NCBI GenBank assembly: GCA_003989085.1
Contig: RXIV01000009.1
Coordinates: 1-64,000, forward strand
Length of the DNA stretch: 64,000 bases
Direction: 5' to 3'
DNA from: Candidatus Competibacteraceae bacterium
Lineage (GTDB): Bacteria > Pseudomonadota > Gammaproteobacteria > Competibacterales > Competibacteraceae
This document shows, one piece after another, positions 33,772 through 44,438 of the stretch. The notes below the pieces were generated by a model. The model saw nothing but the letters and a program-made list of their open reading frames with translations, ran no database searches and had not been told where the DNA came from. Each line of letters starts with the position of its first letter. The stretch's first letter is position 1. Position numbers and translations under genes: made by a program.

Positions 33772-35600
33772 ATGACCTCCGGGGCAAAAACGCCCAGCAA
33801 ACGTAGACCATTCCGGATGACTTGCCGAGTCGCCAGGCTGAGGCTCAGCCGGGCGTCGCGCAAGCCGTCATCGCTAACCAATACCCGGTGCTCGTTGTAG
33901 TAGGAGTGAAAGGCGTTAGCCAGTTCCCGCAAATACTGCGCCAGTTGATGCGGTTCGTGGTTAAGCGCCGCCATTTCCACCACTTCAGGATAACGGGCCA
34001 ATGCGATCAACAGCGCCTCTTCATGCGGCTCCGTCAGCAACGCCAAATGGTCCCGCCCCCGCTGCTCGTCGCGGGGCAGGTCTTTCTCATGCTGCTGGCG
34101 AACCACGCTGCACACTCGGGCATGGGCATACTGAATATAATAGACTGGATTATCTTTGGACTGCGATTTAGCCAAGTCCAGATCGAAGTCCAGATGCTGC
34201 TCGCTCTTGCGCATCACATAGAAGAAACGGGCAGCATCGTTACCCACTTCATCGCGCAATTCACGTAAGGTTACAAAATCGCCGGAGCGGGTGGACATTG
34301 GCGCCCGCTCGCCGTGGCGGTACAGGATAGCGAACTGCACCAGCAGCACATCCAGCCGGTCGGGATTTTCGCCCAGCGCCTGCAATGCGCCTTTCACACG
34401 CGGGACATAGCCGTGATGATCGGCCCCCCACACATCAATCACCCACTCGAAACCGCGCTCGAATTTTTCCAGATGATAAGCAATATCCGAGGCAAAGTAG
34501 GTGGTCTGGCCGTTTTCCCGCTGCACCACCCGATCCTTTTCGTCGCCAAAAGCTGTAGAACGGAACCACAGCGCCCCGTCTTTGGTGTAGATCTGGCCGG
34601 CGTCGCGCAACCGCTGGATGGTCTTGTTGACTGCGCCGCGCTCCTCCAAAGTCCGTTCTGAATACCACTCGTCGTAAACCACCCCGAACTCCTGCAAATC
34701 GGCGCGGATGTCGTCGAGGATCGCATTCAGGCCCAACTCGAAAATATAGCGGTAGCGATGATCCCCCAGTTGGGCGCGGGCACGCTCCACCAGGGCATCG
34801 ATATGCGCTTCCTTGTCGCCGGGAACAATCACCGTTCCGGCGTCGTCGCGGATTTCATCTTGGGGCAGATCGCGGAACAGATCGGCCGCTGAAACGAGAT
34901 AAGCGTTACCATGCTCGGTATACAGCCGGGCCGCCAAATCGCGCACATATCCGCCCCGATAGCCATTACTGGGAAACGGGAGCTGTTCGCCGCAATGCTC
35001 CAGATAACGCAACCAGACGCTGGCGGCGAGAATGTTCATCTGCCGTCCGGCGTCGTTGACGTAATACTCGCGGTGAACCTGATAGCCGACCGCCTCCAGC
35101 AGATTGGCGACGGTCGCGCCGAACGCCGCGCCACGGCCATGACCGACATGCAGTGGCCCGGTGGGATTAGCGGAGACGAATTCCACCTGCACCCGCCGGC
35201 CACCACCGAACGTACTGCGCCCGAAGGTCTCACCCTGGTCGAGAATCTCAGCGACGACCGCCTGATAGGCGCCGGGGGTCAGAAAAAAATTGATAAAGCC
35301 GGGGCCGGCAATTTCCACCCGGGCGATGCGCTCGGAGGTTGGCAAGGTGGCTACGATCCGCTCCGCCAGATCACGGGGTTTGCAACGGGCCATCTTGGCC
35401 AGCCCCAGCGCCACCGAACTGGCAAAATCGCCATGCGTCCGGTCGCGGCTGCGCTCTACCGGAATGGCCGGCGATTCAATGCCTGCCAATGCGCCTTCGG
35501 CTTGCAGTTGCCGGAGGGCTTGGGTCATCAGGGTTTGCAGGTGGGTTTTCACAGGCGCCAGTCTCGGGTACGGGGTTTCTGGTATTTCAAGCTGATCCAT
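33768..35600 (-). CDS. argS: Arginyl-tRNA synthetase
   Basis: This class I enzyme charges tRNA-Arg. The 610-residue protein has the N-terminal Add-1 domain, the HIGH-type motif [28 protein letters not shown] and [11 protein letters not shown]. The degenerate KMSKS region is [13 protein letters not shown], without the usual lysine, as in many bacterial ArgRS. A C-terminal anticodon-binding domain ends [24 protein letters not shown]...[14 protein letters not shown]. The FtsN-like gene is translationally coupled to it. A repeat of the TTCCGTG type lies just before the start. Confidence 0.98.
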   Translation of the reverse strand: MDQLEIPETPYPRLAPVKTHLQTLMTQALRQLQAEGALAGIESPAIPVERSRDRTHGDFASSVALGLAKMARCKPRDLAERIVATLPTSERIARVEIAGPGFINFFLTPGAYQAVVAEILDQGETFGRSTFGGGRRVQVEFVSANPTGPLHVGHGRGAAFGATVANLLEAVGYQVHREYYVNDAGRQMNILAASVWLRYLEHCGEQLPFPSNGYRGGYVRDLAARLYTEHGNAYLVSAADLFRDLPQDEIRDDAGTVIVPGDKEAHIDALVERARAQLGDHRYRYIFELGLNAILDDIRADLQEFGVVYDEWYSERTLEERGAVNKTIQRLRDAGQIYTKDGALWFRSTAFGDEKDRVVQRENGQTTYFASDIAYHLEKFERGFEWVIDVWGADHHGYVPRVKGALQALGENPDRLDVLLVQFAILYRHGERAPMSTRSGDFVTLRELRDEVGNDAARFFYVMRKSEQHLDFDLDLAKSQSKDNPVYYIQYAHARVCSVVRQQHEKDLPRDEQRGRDHLALLTEPHEEALLIALARYPEVVEMAALNHEPHQLAQYLRELANAFHSYYNEHRVLVSDDGLRDARLSLSLATRQVIRNGLRLLGVFAPEVM

Positions 35601-35605
35601 TCTCC

Positions 35606-35650
35606 TTTCCGTGTTTTGTTCTTTCCGTGGCCTCCGTGCCTTCTGTGGAC
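35606..35650 (+). repeat. Copy of the dispersed TTCCGTG-type intergenic repeat
   Basis: The stretch has TTTCCGTGTTTTG, TTTCCGTGG, CCTCCGTGCC and TTCTGTGGA in series, the clearest of the four copies in the window. It fills the gap between argS and the DUF294 gene. Confidence 0.6.
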
Positions 35651-35661
35651 AAAATCCGGTG

Positions 35662-37491
35662 TTAGCTGATCATGCCTAACTTGAAGTGATAGGTGATGAA
35701 TTTCTTGAATTCGTTGACGATCTTGAACGAGTCGCGCAGCAGTTCCCGTTCCAGTTTATTGAGATCCATCGGATTCAGATAATTATCCTGCGGTAAGCCC
35801 TGGGCCATTTTGCGCAGCCCGGCCTCGGCCCGCAGGGTAGACAGGTAGCTAAAGGCCTCGATCAGTTCAGCACTGAACGACGCCTGGAACAGGTTGCGCT
35901 GATTCAGGGCGTTAATCCGGTCCACAGTGTTGGTTTGCGGCAGCCGGTATTCCAGCGCCAGACTGCGAACACCGTGAACAATCGGGAAAATTCCGCCTTT
36001 CTTAATATCCAGTTCGTTGCGATTCTTCTCCAGAACAAAGTTGGTGAAAAACCCCAGCGGGGTCTCGAACGCCACCGTCGATTTGGCGAACTGGCTGAAG
36101 AACGAACTGTGATCACCAAGCAGGCGGTACATCCGATCCTTAACATGGCGCAGCAGATTCTCATCGCCGGCCACCGCCCGAGCATCACAGAATATGGCAA
36201 ATTGCAAAAAGGATTCATAGGTCGGATGCACGATCCACTGGAACAGATCGTCCTTGAATGCAGCCACTGCTTTGCTCCAGAACGGATTCGACACCATGAT
36301 ATTGCCAGGGCAGCGCGGGTAGCCGAACTCAATCAGGCTATCGGTGAACTCCCCGGTCAGCCGTTCCAGATCGGGATGAGTAAAACCGTCACGCAAAATC
36401 AGGGCGTTGTCCTGGTCGGTTTTCAGCACCTGTTCCTCGCGACCCTCACTACCCAACACTAACAGACAGGCGTTATTGCGCAGTTCTGGTGGGGCCAGCA
36501 ATTCAAACAGCTTGTGCAGCACTTTTTTATTCAGCTCCGACACCAGTTGCATGATGTAGCGAATCTTGGTGCCTCTGGCACGCAGGTCGCGGACCACATT
36601 GACCAGTTCACGACTGGCCCACTGCAATTCATCCTTGGACGCAGCCCGCTCGATTTGCAGAGCGATTAGATGTGAGTGATTGGAGAGGTAACTCAGCAGA
36701 TCGATCTGTTCAAGAATGCCGTGAACGACTGCGCCGTCGCGGATCACCAGTCGATTAATGTTATAGCGGGTCATCCGCAACAGCGCGTTGAACAGGAAAT
36801 CATCCAGATCCATGCCGATCAGGTCGTAAGAGGCGATCGGCCCGACGGGCGCATCCAGCGGCTGGCGCTGGATAATCGCAGCTTCCCGCAGATCGGTGGC
36901 GGTCACGATGCCGGTGTCTTCACCACGCTGCACCAACAGCGAATTGATCTTATCGGCTTTCATCGCCAGTGCAGCATCGTGAATCGAAGCTTCGGCGCGG
37001 ATGAATACTGGTGGATGAATATAGGCATCGCGGATTTTGGCGATGGCGAAGCCGGCCATTTCCTGCCGATCCTCGGTCGCTCGCAGCAAGGCCAGCCGCT
37101 GGGAAATTTTCTGGTTGTAGAAAGCAGCGAATGCGGGATACGCCTGGACAGCATGAAGAAACAGCGGGCGCGGCAGCAACAGGCAGCGGGCAGCTTCGGT
37201 GACCACAAAGGTCCTTTTACTGACACTTTCGAGCAGGGCGCTGGCGTCGAAGGTATCCTCAGCGGCATACAGTGAAATCGCCGTTTCACCATCCAGCTCC
37301 TGTACTGCGCCGTCCATGACAATGTACAGGCAGGCGGGAACTTCACCCGCGTTCAGCAATACCTCACCCACCGGAAACTGCTCGGCTTTGAGGGCGTCGG
37401 CCAGCCAGCCCAGTTCCGCTTCAGGCAACTGATTAAAGGGGGACAGACGGGCCAAAAAGGCTTTTTGATCCAGATGATCCAGCTTGGTCAC
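35662..37491 (-). CDS. cNMP-binding / CBS / DUF294 nucleotidyltransferase-like regulator
   Basis: The 609-residue soluble protein has a cyclic-nucleotide-binding-type domain (about 15-130: [14 protein letters not shown]) and a CBS pair (about 165-285: [36 protein letters not shown]). A GlnD-like nucleotidyltransferase domain follows ([12 protein letters not shown]...TDQDNALIL), then the DUF294 C-terminal helical domain. The GS plus DQDN acidic motif is intact, so protein nucleotidylation is possible. It lies just downstream of actP and yjcH, a linkage seen in many proteobacteria, and is a good candidate to regulate acetate uptake. The target is not known from sequence. Confidence 0.88.
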   Translation of the reverse strand: MTKLDHLDQKAFLARLSPFNQLPEAELGWLADALKAEQFPVGEVLLNAGEVPACLYIVMDGAVQELDGETAISLYAAEDTFDASALLESVSKRTFVVTEAARCLLLPRPLFLHAVQAYPAFAAFYNQKISQRLALLRATEDRQEMAGFAIAKIRDAYIHPPVFIRAEASIHDAALAMKADKINSLLVQRGEDTGIVTATDLREAAIIQRQPLDAPVGPIASYDLIGMDLDDFLFNALLRMTRYNINRLVIRDGAVVHGILEQIDLLSYLSNHSHLIALQIERAASKDELQWASRELVNVVRDLRARGTKIRYIMQLVSELNKKVLHKLFELLAPPELRNNACLLVLGSEGREEQVLKTDQDNALILRDGFTHPDLERLTGEFTDSLIEFGYPRCPGNIMVSNPFWSKAVAAFKDDLFQWIVHPTYESFLQFAIFCDARAVAGDENLLRHVKDRMYRLLGDHSSFFSQFAKSTVAFETPLGFFTNFVLEKNRNELDIKKGGIFPIVHGVRSLALEYRLPQTNTVDRINALNQRNLFQASFSAELIEAFSYLSTLRAEAGLRKMAQGLPQDNYLNPMDLNKLERELLRDSFKIVNEFKKFITYHFKLGMIS

Positions 37492-37522
37492 GGCTTATTT
37501 AGTTCGATAGCGCCAAAAGAAA

Positions 37523-37553
37523 TCCCCCCTGCGGCGGAGTGCGGCAAGGGGGA
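37523..37553 (-). terminator. Possible terminator between actP and the DUF294 gene
   Basis: On the minus strand CCCCCTTGC pairs with GCAGGGGG around a C-rich loop and is followed by ATTTCTTTT. The T-tract is imperfect, so it may only attenuate read-through from actP. Confidence 0.5.
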
Positions 37554-37616
37554 TGTTAGCAGGATTTGACCGATTCAGGACCGGTGGTTAACCGATCCCA
37601 AACCGTGACGGGGCCG

Positions 37617-39290
37617 TTAGTGACTGGCTGCCCCCTCGGCACCGATGCCGGTCTGGCAACGAACGTCCTGCGCCTCGTAGGCAGCGCATTCCTGCTTGCC
37701 ATTCTCGCTGTTGTCCATCAGCGAGCCGATGATGATCCCCAGGAAGGAAATAGTCATGGAGAACAGCGCCGGATTCTTGTAGGGGAAGATTGGATCGCCG
37801 AACTTGAGAACGTCAGTCCAGACGGTCGGGCCAAGAATCACAAACAGAGTGGAGCTGATCAGACCCAGCCAACCACCGAGTAACGCGCCCTTGGTGGTCA
37901 TCTTCGACCAGAACACCGAGGTGATCAGGATCGGGAAGTTGGCGCTGGCCGCCACGGCAAAGGTCAGACCGACCAGGTAGGCGATGTTCTGCTTTTCAAA
38001 GGCGATGCCTAGCAGAATAGCGATAATGCCCAAGGCCACGGTCGCCATTTTGGAAATCCGCACCTCCTGCTGCTCGTCAACATTGCCGTGAGCAAACACA
38101 TTGGCGTACAGGTCATGGGAAATCGCCGAAGCGCCCGCCAGGGTCAGGCCCGACACCACCGCCAGAATCGTGGCGAAGGCGACTGCAGAAATGAAACCCA
38201 GCAAGAAATCGCCGCCCACTGCGGCGGACAATTGCACCGCCGCCATATTCTGGCCGCCCTTGAGCTTGCCGGCAGCATCCAGAAATTCCGGATTGGTGGT
38301 TAACAGAACGATGGCGCTGAAGCCGATCATGATAGTGAGGATATAGAAGTAGCCGATGAAGCCAGTAGCATAGAACACTGACTTGCGGGCTTGGGTGGCG
38401 TTGGGCACGGTGAAGAACCGCATCATGATATGGGGCAGGCCGGCGGTACCGAACATCAGCGCCAAGCCGAGTGAAATCGCCTCAACCGGGTTGGTGACCA
38501 GCGCCCCCGGTTTCATCACCGCGTCCTTCTTAGGGCTGATTTCTACCGCCTTCTGAAACAGCTTCTCCAGACTGAAGGTGCCATCAGAAGCCATATACCA
38601 CGCACTGATGGCGATGATGGTGGCGCCGCCCAGCAGTAGGCAGGCCTTGATGATCTGCACCCAAGTGGTCGCCAGCATCCCGCCGAAAGTGACATAGAGA
38701 ATGATGAGGATACCAACGAGGATGACGGCATAGATGTAATCCAGGCCGAACAATACCTGAATCAGCTTGCCAGCGCCGACCATCTGGCCGATCAAGTACA
38801 GAATCACCACGATCAGCGAGCCGGTAGCGGCCATAGTCCGCATCGGCACCCGCTGAAAGCGGTAGGACACCACGTCAGCGTAGGTGTACTTGCCCAGATT
38901 ACGAAGCTGTTCGGCGATCAGGAACATGATGATCGGCCAGCCGACCAGCCAGCCCACCGAGTAGATCAGGCCGTCGTAGCCGTTGATGAACACCAGCCCG
39001 GAAATTCCCAAGAACGAGGCGGCGGACATGTAGTCGCCAGCAATCGCCAGACCATTCTGGAAGCCGGTGATCCCACCGCCGGCGGCGTAAAAATCCTTGG
39101 CGGTCTTGGTGCGCTGCGCTGCCCAGTAAGTGATGCCCAGTGTGGCGCTGACGAAGGCCAGGAACATGACAATGGCGGGCACATTCACCGCCTGCTTCTT
39201 GACTTCGCCCATATCGCCGCCGGCGGCCAGGGCAACCCCGGCGACCAGACTCAAGGCGGCTACCGTTAATGCGCTCCGCCAGAGTTTCAT
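37617..39290 (-). CDS. actP: Cation/acetate symporter
   Basis: ActP imports acetate and other short acids with sodium or protons. The 557-residue protein has a cleavable-type N-terminus and about 13 helices of the solute:sodium symporter family, with [35 protein letters not shown] and [12 protein letters not shown]. The C-terminus after [15 protein letters not shown] is slightly extended and contains two cysteines. It overlaps yjcH by 4 bp, so both are translated from one mRNA, and the DUF294 regulator follows. This supports growth or storage from volatile fatty acids. Confidence 0.96.
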   Translation of the reverse strand: MKLWRSALTVAALSLVAGVALAAGGDMGEVKKQAVNVPAIVMFLAFVSATLGITYWAAQRTKTAKDFYAAGGGITGFQNGLAIAGDYMSAASFLGISGLVFINGYDGLIYSVGWLVGWPIIMFLIAEQLRNLGKYTYADVVSYRFQRVPMRTMAATGSLIVVILYLIGQMVGAGKLIQVLFGLDYIYAVILVGILIILYVTFGGMLATTWVQIIKACLLLGGATIIAISAWYMASDGTFSLEKLFQKAVEISPKKDAVMKPGALVTNPVEAISLGLALMFGTAGLPHIMMRFFTVPNATQARKSVFYATGFIGYFYILTIMIGFSAIVLLTTNPEFLDAAGKLKGGQNMAAVQLSAAVGGDFLLGFISAVAFATILAVVSGLTLAGASAISHDLYANVFAHGNVDEQQEVRISKMATVALGIIAILLGIAFEKQNIAYLVGLTFAVAASANFPILITSVFWSKMTTKGALLGGWLGLISSTLFVILGPTVWTDVLKFGDPIFPYKNPALFSMTISFLGIIIGSLMDNSENGKQECAAYEAQDVRCQTGIGAEGAASH

Positions 39291-39595
39291 AGCACTTCCT
39301 CCTTGATTTCGTTAGTCAGCCGGTCGAACTCGGCGTTGGCGCGGAACACATAAATCCCGGTCAATAGGAAGGCGCTGAGGATCACGCCGACGCCGACAGG
39401 AATGCCAACGGTAGTGACCGATCCCGTCCACAGCGACTGGGCCAGAAATTCCTTGTCAAACGCGATGATCAGGATGAATCCGTAGTAGATCACCAGCATG
39501 ACTGCCGCGAGTGTCCAAGCGAACTTGGACCGTTTGGAGACCAGTTCGTGATACTTGGGATTGCTTCTTATGGCATGCACCAGGTCTTGCTGCAT
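39287..39595 (-). CDS. yjcH: DUF485 membrane protein YjcH
   Basis: This 102-residue, two-helix protein ([37 protein letters not shown]) belongs to DUF485. The family is encoded directly before actP and is thought to assist it. The start [19 protein letters not shown] is typical, and AGGAAA precedes the ATG. It overlaps actP by 4 bp. Confidence 0.95.
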   Translation of the reverse strand: MQQDLVHAIRSNPKYHELVSKRSKFAWTLAAVMLVIYYGFILIIAFDKEFLAQSLWTGSVTTVGIPVGVGVILSAFLLTGIYVFRANAEFDRLTNEIKEEVL

Positions 39596-39921
39596 CGTTA
39601 TTTCCTATGGTGGTAGTGAAGGGTGGTAATCGGGAACGACTCGGGGCAGGCGGACACGGTGGCCGGCGCTAAGCGGGCCGGACGGCGTAAACCCGGTATC
39701 TGAATCGGTTCATTCCCGATGGCTCCTTTCTTTAGTGCTTGGTTGTGGCGAAGCACGGCAAGCCCCCAAAGTCTAGTTGCATCTATCGTTAAGTAAAGGC
39801 GTCAAGAACACTTATTATTTTTATATAAACTCTCTAAGCTGATTATTTAATCTATTGAAAATTAGTTAATTTATCGCGAAGTGATCGTGCGGCGCAATCA
39901 TGATGATCCGCCGAATTCCGC
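39596..39921 (-). promoter_or_regulatory. Upstream region of yjcH-actP
   Basis: This 326-bp region is strongly A+T rich at 39780-39890, unlike its surroundings, and probably holds the yjcH-actP promoter. On the minus strand a TTGACG hexamer (about 39808) is a good -35 match, but I see no convincing -10 at 17 bases. An 8-bp inverted repeat ATCGGGAA/TTCCCGAT (39629-39636, 39713-39720) could be an operator. The region also carries the end of priA transcription. Confidence 0.45.
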
Positions 39922-42141
39922 TCAATAAAGCGCTATTGGATCAATATCTAGCGCCCAGCGAACTGCCCGATCCGGACGTTGCGCCCATAATTGGTCGATC
40001 CAGCGATCCAGAAACCGGTGCAAATCCTGGCGCCGAGCCGCTTGCAGCAACAAGTGCGCCCGATAGCGGCCCGCCCGGCGCTCCATCGGCGCAGGGGCGG
40101 GACCGAGCAGCTCCAGTCCATCGGCGATGGGTTCGGCCAGTGCTCGCGCCGCCTTCAGAAATGCGATAGCCCGTTCTGAATCAACTGCTTCCGCTCGTAG
40201 CAACGCCTGATAAGCAAACGGCGGCAGCAACGCTTCGCGCCGCTCAGCCAGCGCCGCAGCGGCAAAAGCCGGATAACCCTGTGAAGTCAAGGTGTGTAAC
40301 AGCGGATGATCCGGGTGATGGGTCTGGATGAGTACGGTTCCCGGCTTATCCGCCCGGCCCGCCCGGCCAGCGACTTGCAGAATCAACTGCGCCAGCCGTT
40401 CGCTGGCGCGGAAATCCACACCGTACAAACCTTGGTCAGCGTCGATAATGCCCACCAGCGTCACGTCGGGAAAGTGGTGGCCCTTGGCCAGCATTTGGGT
40501 GCCGATCAGCAGGCGGCGGTCGCCGTTGTGAATTTCGGTCAACAGAGTTTCCAGACTGCCGCGCCGCCGGGTGCTATCGCGATCCATGCGGGCAATGCCG
40601 ACGGTGGGAAATTCCCGGCGCAGTGCTGTTTCCAGTCGTTCGGTGCCTTGGCCGATGGGGCGCAAGTCGACGCTGCCACAAAGCGGACAGGCCGGATCGA
40701 CCGCCCGGTCGTCGCCGCAGTGGTGGCAAATCAACCGTTGTCGACGCAGATGCAAGGTCATCCGAGCGTCGCAGTGCTGACACTGACTCAACCAGCCACA
40801 TTCGTGGCAGAACAACACTGGGGCGAAACCACGCCGGTTGAGAAACAGCAGAACTTGCTCGCCGCGGGCCAGATGCAGCCGCATTCGCGCCAGCAACGGC
40901 AACGACAGACCCTCGGTCAGAGGTTGCCGGCGCACGTCAAGAATTTCAATCGGGGGCGGACTACCGCCGCCCACTCGTTCCGGCAAGGACAATAGCCGAT
41001 AGCGACCGGATTGGGCGTTGTTGATGCTTTCCAGCGCTGGGGTGGCCGATCCCAGCACCACCGGAATACCCAGTTGGTGGGCGCGAACCACCGCCAGGTC
41101 GCGGGCGTGGTAGCGAAAGCCATCCTGTTGCTTGAACGAGGCGTCATGCTCCTCATCCACGATCAACAGGCCGGGGCTTTGCAGTGGGGCGAAAATCGCC
41201 GAGCGGGTGCCGATGATCGCCCGTGCGGTTCCTGATCGGGCCAGCAACCAGGCATTCAGGCGCTCCCGGTCGCTGAGGCCGGAATGCAGCACCGCCAACG
41301 GCCCCGGCAGCCGTTCCCGAAACCGGGCCAACAGTTGCGGCGTCAGGCCGATTTCCGGGGTCAGCACCAGCGCTTGCCGCCCCTGAGCCAGCACCGCCTC
41401 AATCAGCCGCAGGTAGACCTCGGTTTTGCCGCTCCCAGTGATCCCTTCCAGCAGAAACACCCCGAACCGATCTAATTCCGCCGCCACTGCTGCAATGGCG
41501 GTGGTCTGAGCGGCATTCAAGGTGAGTGGTTGCGCCAGGGAGGCAGATGCGGTGACGGCTTCAGAATGAAGCGGCGGGGCGACCAGCGCCACCCACCCTT
41601 TGTCGTGCAGCGCCCGCAAGATCGCGGTGCTGGCGTGAACGACCGGGCGCAGGGCTTCAGTTTCCGCACCCTCGGGGCACTGCGCCAAGTGCTCCAGCAA
41701 CAACCGTTGGGCTGGGGCGCGGCGCAAGGCGGACCGATCAGCGAGCGCGGCGCAGCCGGCCGGCGTAATGCGCCATAGCGGCGGAATCCGGGGTGGAGCC
41801 GCCGCCTCGCCCTGACGCAACAGCACCGGCAAAGCGGTAGCGAACACTTCGCCGGGCGGATGATGGTAGTAACGTTGCGCCCAATTCAGCAGCGCCAGCA
41901 CATCAGCGGGCAAAGCCGGCTCAACGTCCAGCACCGCTTCCGCCGGACGCAGCAGGGCCGGGTCGAGGGTGGTATCCGCACCCAACTCCAGCAGAAACCC
42001 AACGATCACCCGCCGCCCGAACGGCACCCGCACCCGAACGCCGGGTTGCAAGGTCACCGGATCACAGCCCGGTGGCGGCAGGTAATCGAAGGTCTGATAC
42101 AGCGGCGAGGGAACCGCGATCCGCAGAATTGGGCTGGTCAC
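39922..42141 (-). CDS. priA: Primosomal replication restart helicase
   Basis: PriA reloads the replisome at collapsed forks. The 739-residue protein starts at GTG 42141 (TSPILRIAVPSPLYQTFDYLPP), matching the family N-terminus; a TTG at 42198 would add 19 residues without support. It has the 3'-DNA-binding domain, Walker A GITGSGKTEVYL, DEEH (VDEEHDASFKQQDG) and the zinc-binding block with four CxxC pairs (CHECGWLSQCQHC; ICHHCG; CPLCG). The helicase motif LQVAGRAGRADKPG is also present. No neighbouring gene is clearly in the same operon. Confidence 0.96.
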   Translation of the reverse strand: MTSPILRIAVPSPLYQTFDYLPPPGCDPVTLQPGVRVRVPFGRRVIVGFLLELGADTTLDPALLRPAEAVLDVEPALPADVLALLNWAQRYYHHPPGEVFATALPVLLRQGEAAAPPRIPPLWRITPAGCAALADRSALRRAPAQRLLLEHLAQCPEGAETEALRPVVHASTAILRALHDKGWVALVAPPLHSEAVTASASLAQPLTLNAAQTTAIAAVAAELDRFGVFLLEGITGSGKTEVYLRLIEAVLAQGRQALVLTPEIGLTPQLLARFRERLPGPLAVLHSGLSDRERLNAWLLARSGTARAIIGTRSAIFAPLQSPGLLIVDEEHDASFKQQDGFRYHARDLAVVRAHQLGIPVVLGSATPALESINNAQSGRYRLLSLPERVGGGSPPPIEILDVRRQPLTEGLSLPLLARMRLHLARGEQVLLFLNRRGFAPVLFCHECGWLSQCQHCDARMTLHLRRQRLICHHCGDDRAVDPACPLCGSVDLRPIGQGTERLETALRREFPTVGIARMDRDSTRRRGSLETLLTEIHNGDRRLLIGTQMLAKGHHFPDVTLVGIIDADQGLYGVDFRASERLAQLILQVAGRAGRADKPGTVLIQTHHPDHPLLHTLTSQGYPAFAAAALAERREALLPPFAYQALLRAEAVDSERAIAFLKAARALAEPIADGLELLGPAPAPMERRAGRYRAHLLLQAARRQDLHRFLDRWIDQLWAQRPDRAVRWALDIDPIALY

Positions 42142-42440
42142 GACAGAGCAATCATGATCAAGAGGGTAACCCACTGAACTGACATAGAGGAGCGACAACG
42201 GCTAGCCGGATGAATTGACCGGCTGGCTGCATGGAGCCGGTCACTACGCAGCAGTCCAATGTCCCTAATATACAGCGACCGGACAAACAGCAGGCGAGCG
42301 CCGCAAGCACTGGCTTAATGAAGGGTTTCGACCGGCGCGCTTGCCGCGCTATCAACGACACAGCCCGGGTTTGCGGCCCGGGCTGGCTGTACAGTGGCTG
42401 GACCGCGAATCGGCAAGTTCGCCGGTTCGCCGTCGGTCAA
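42142..42440. other. Intergenic region between priA and pccA
   Basis: This region of about 300 bp has no supported gene. It contains two hairpins: AGCCGG/CCGGCT around 42205-42226, and a perfect 9-bp stem (CAGCCCGGG at 42361-42369, CCCGGGCTG at 42377-42385) with a 7-base loop. The second could end pccA transcription, but no T-run follows it on the minus strand. The priA promoter must lie at its left end. Confidence 0.5.
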
Positions 42441-44426
42441 TTACTCGAACTCGATAATGGCCTGATCAACCGCCAGACTATCGCCCGGCGCCGCCAGAAT
42501 CTTGGCCACCTTGGCGTCATGATCGGCTCGCAACACGTTTTCCATCTTCATCGCTTCGATCACCGCCAGGTCTTCGCCGGCCTTCACCTCTTGACCGAGC
42601 TGCACCATGAGTTTGGTGAGCAGGCCCGGCATCGGCGATAGCAAATACTTGGACATATCCGGGGCTGCTTTTTCAGGCATCAGCATCTGCAACTGGGCCA
42701 CGGTGGGCGACAGCACCATAACATCAGCCTGCGACCCCCAGTGGAACAGCCGGTAGATCATATCGCGGCGCTCAACCTGAATGCAGATCTCGGCGCCGTT
42801 CAACGTCCCCTTAAACAGCGGTTGACCAAACTGCCAGTCGCTGCGGACCTGATAGGTCTCACCCATGTACGCCACATCGTAGCCACTCTCGGCTGGGCTA
42901 ACACAGGTCGGGTACTGCTGGCCGCCCATCAGCACCACCCAGTCGTTTTTGACCTTGCGTTCATGGCCGCGCAACTGACCGCTGGTCTTGGCCGCACGAT
43001 CCATGTAGCGGCGGTGAATGAAGGCCGCAACCGAGATCAGCAGCGCCGGATCGTCGTGCGGCACATCAGCGGCGTGGAAGCCATGCGGATATTCCTCGGC
43101 GATCATGTTGGTGCTGATCCGCCCGGTCATGAACCGGGTATGCACCATCAGCGCCGCCAGGAAGCTGATGTTATGGGCCACGCCGCGAATGAAAAACTCG
43201 TTCAACGCATCTCGCATGTGAGCGATGGCGCGGTCACGGGTTGAGCCGTAGGTGATCAACTTGGCGATCATTGGATCGTAGTACATCGACACTTCGCCGC
43301 CTTCGTAGACGCCGGTATCGACCCGCACCACTTCGCTTTCCTTCGGCGGCAGATACTTGACCAGCCGGCCAATCGAGGGAAGGAAGTTGCGGAACGGGTC
43401 TTCCGCATAAACCCGCGATTCAATCGCCCAGCCCTTGAGTTTGACGTCAGCCTGGGTAAGCGGCAGTTTCTCGCCAGCCGCGACCCGGATCATCAGCTCC
43501 ACCAAGTCCAGCCCGGTGATGTACTCGGTGACCGGATGCTCCACCTGCAAGCGAGTATTCATCTCCAGAAAGTAGAAGTTGCGCTTGGAATCGACGATGA
43601 ACTCGACCGTGCCGGCGGATTGATAATCCACTGCCCGCCCCAGCGCCACCGCCTGCTCGCCCATCGCTTTCCGCGTCGCTTCGTCCAGAAACGGCGACGG
43701 CGCTTCCTCGATCACTTTCTGATGACGACGTTGCAGCGAGCATTCGCGCTCGCCCAGATACACGATGTTGCCGAAGCTGTCGCCCATCACCTGAATTTCG
43801 ATGTGGCGCGGCTCTTCGATGTATTTCTCGATGAACACCCGATCATCGCCAAACGAAGAACGAGCCTCGTTGGTGGAGCGCTCGAAGCCGTCGAGACATT
43901 CAGCATCGTTCCAGGCAACCCGCATCCCCTTACCGCCACCACCGGCGCTGGCCTTGATCATCACCGGATAGCCGATGCCCGACGCGATTTCCACCGCTTC
44001 CTTGGCGTCCTTGATGACTTCGGTGTAACCGGGCACGGTGCTGACCCCGGCTTCCTTGGCCAGCTTCTTGGAGGTGATCTTGTCGCCCATCGCGTTGATG
44101 GCTTTCACCTTCGGGCCGATGAACGCGATCCCTTCCTTTTCCAGCGCCTCGCAGAACGCCGCGCGTTCGGACAGGAAACCGTAGCCGGGATGCACCGCTT
44201 CGGCCCCGGTGTCCTTGCAGGCCTGGATAATGCGCTCCATCACCAGATAGCTTTGGGCGGTCGGCGGCGGGCCGATCAGCACCGCTTCGTCGGCCATTTC
44301 CACATGCAGCGCGTCCCGATCCGCTTCGGAATAGACGGCGACGGTCTTGATGCCCATCTTGCGGGCGGTTTTAATCACGCGGCAGGCAATTTCGCCACGG
44401 TTCGCAATCAAAATTTTCTTGAACAT
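42441..44426 (-). CDS. pccA: Acyl-CoA (propionyl-CoA) carboxylase alpha subunit, biotin-containing
   Basis: The 661-residue subunit carboxylates biotin with ATP and bicarbonate. The biotin carboxylase part has IANRGEIACRVIKTARKMG, the ATP-grasp loop KASAGGGGKGMRV, HIEIQVMGDSFGNIV and EMNTRLQVEHPVTE. A beta-rich BT linker of about 150 residues follows, then a biotinyl domain with EAMKMEN, where the lysine carries biotin. Domain order and length fit propionyl-CoA carboxylase rather than the separate AccB/AccC. It is 12 bp downstream of the beta subunit. Product: methylmalonyl-CoA, linking propionate to succinyl-CoA. Confidence 0.94.
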   Translation of the reverse strand: MFKKILIANRGEIACRVIKTARKMGIKTVAVYSEADRDALHVEMADEAVLIGPPPTAQSYLVMERIIQACKDTGAEAVHPGYGFLSERAAFCEALEKEGIAFIGPKVKAINAMGDKITSKKLAKEAGVSTVPGYTEVIKDAKEAVEIASGIGYPVMIKASAGGGGKGMRVAWNDAECLDGFERSTNEARSSFGDDRVFIEKYIEEPRHIEIQVMGDSFGNIVYLGERECSLQRRHQKVIEEAPSPFLDEATRKAMGEQAVALGRAVDYQSAGTVEFIVDSKRNFYFLEMNTRLQVEHPVTEYITGLDLVELMIRVAAGEKLPLTQADVKLKGWAIESRVYAEDPFRNFLPSIGRLVKYLPPKESEVVRVDTGVYEGGEVSMYYDPMIAKLITYGSTRDRAIAHMRDALNEFFIRGVAHNISFLAALMVHTRFMTGRISTNMIAEEYPHGFHAADVPHDDPALLISVAAFIHRRYMDRAAKTSGQLRGHERKVKNDWVVLMGGQQYPTCVSPAESGYDVAYMGETYQVRSDWQFGQPLFKGTLNGAEICIQVERRDMIYRLFHWGSQADVMVLSPTVAQLQMLMPEKAAPDMSKYLLSPMPGLLTKLMVQLGQEVKAGEDLAVIEAMKMENVLRADHDAKVAKILAAPGDSLAVDQAIIEFE

Positions 44427-44438
44427 GCGCCTCCCCCT

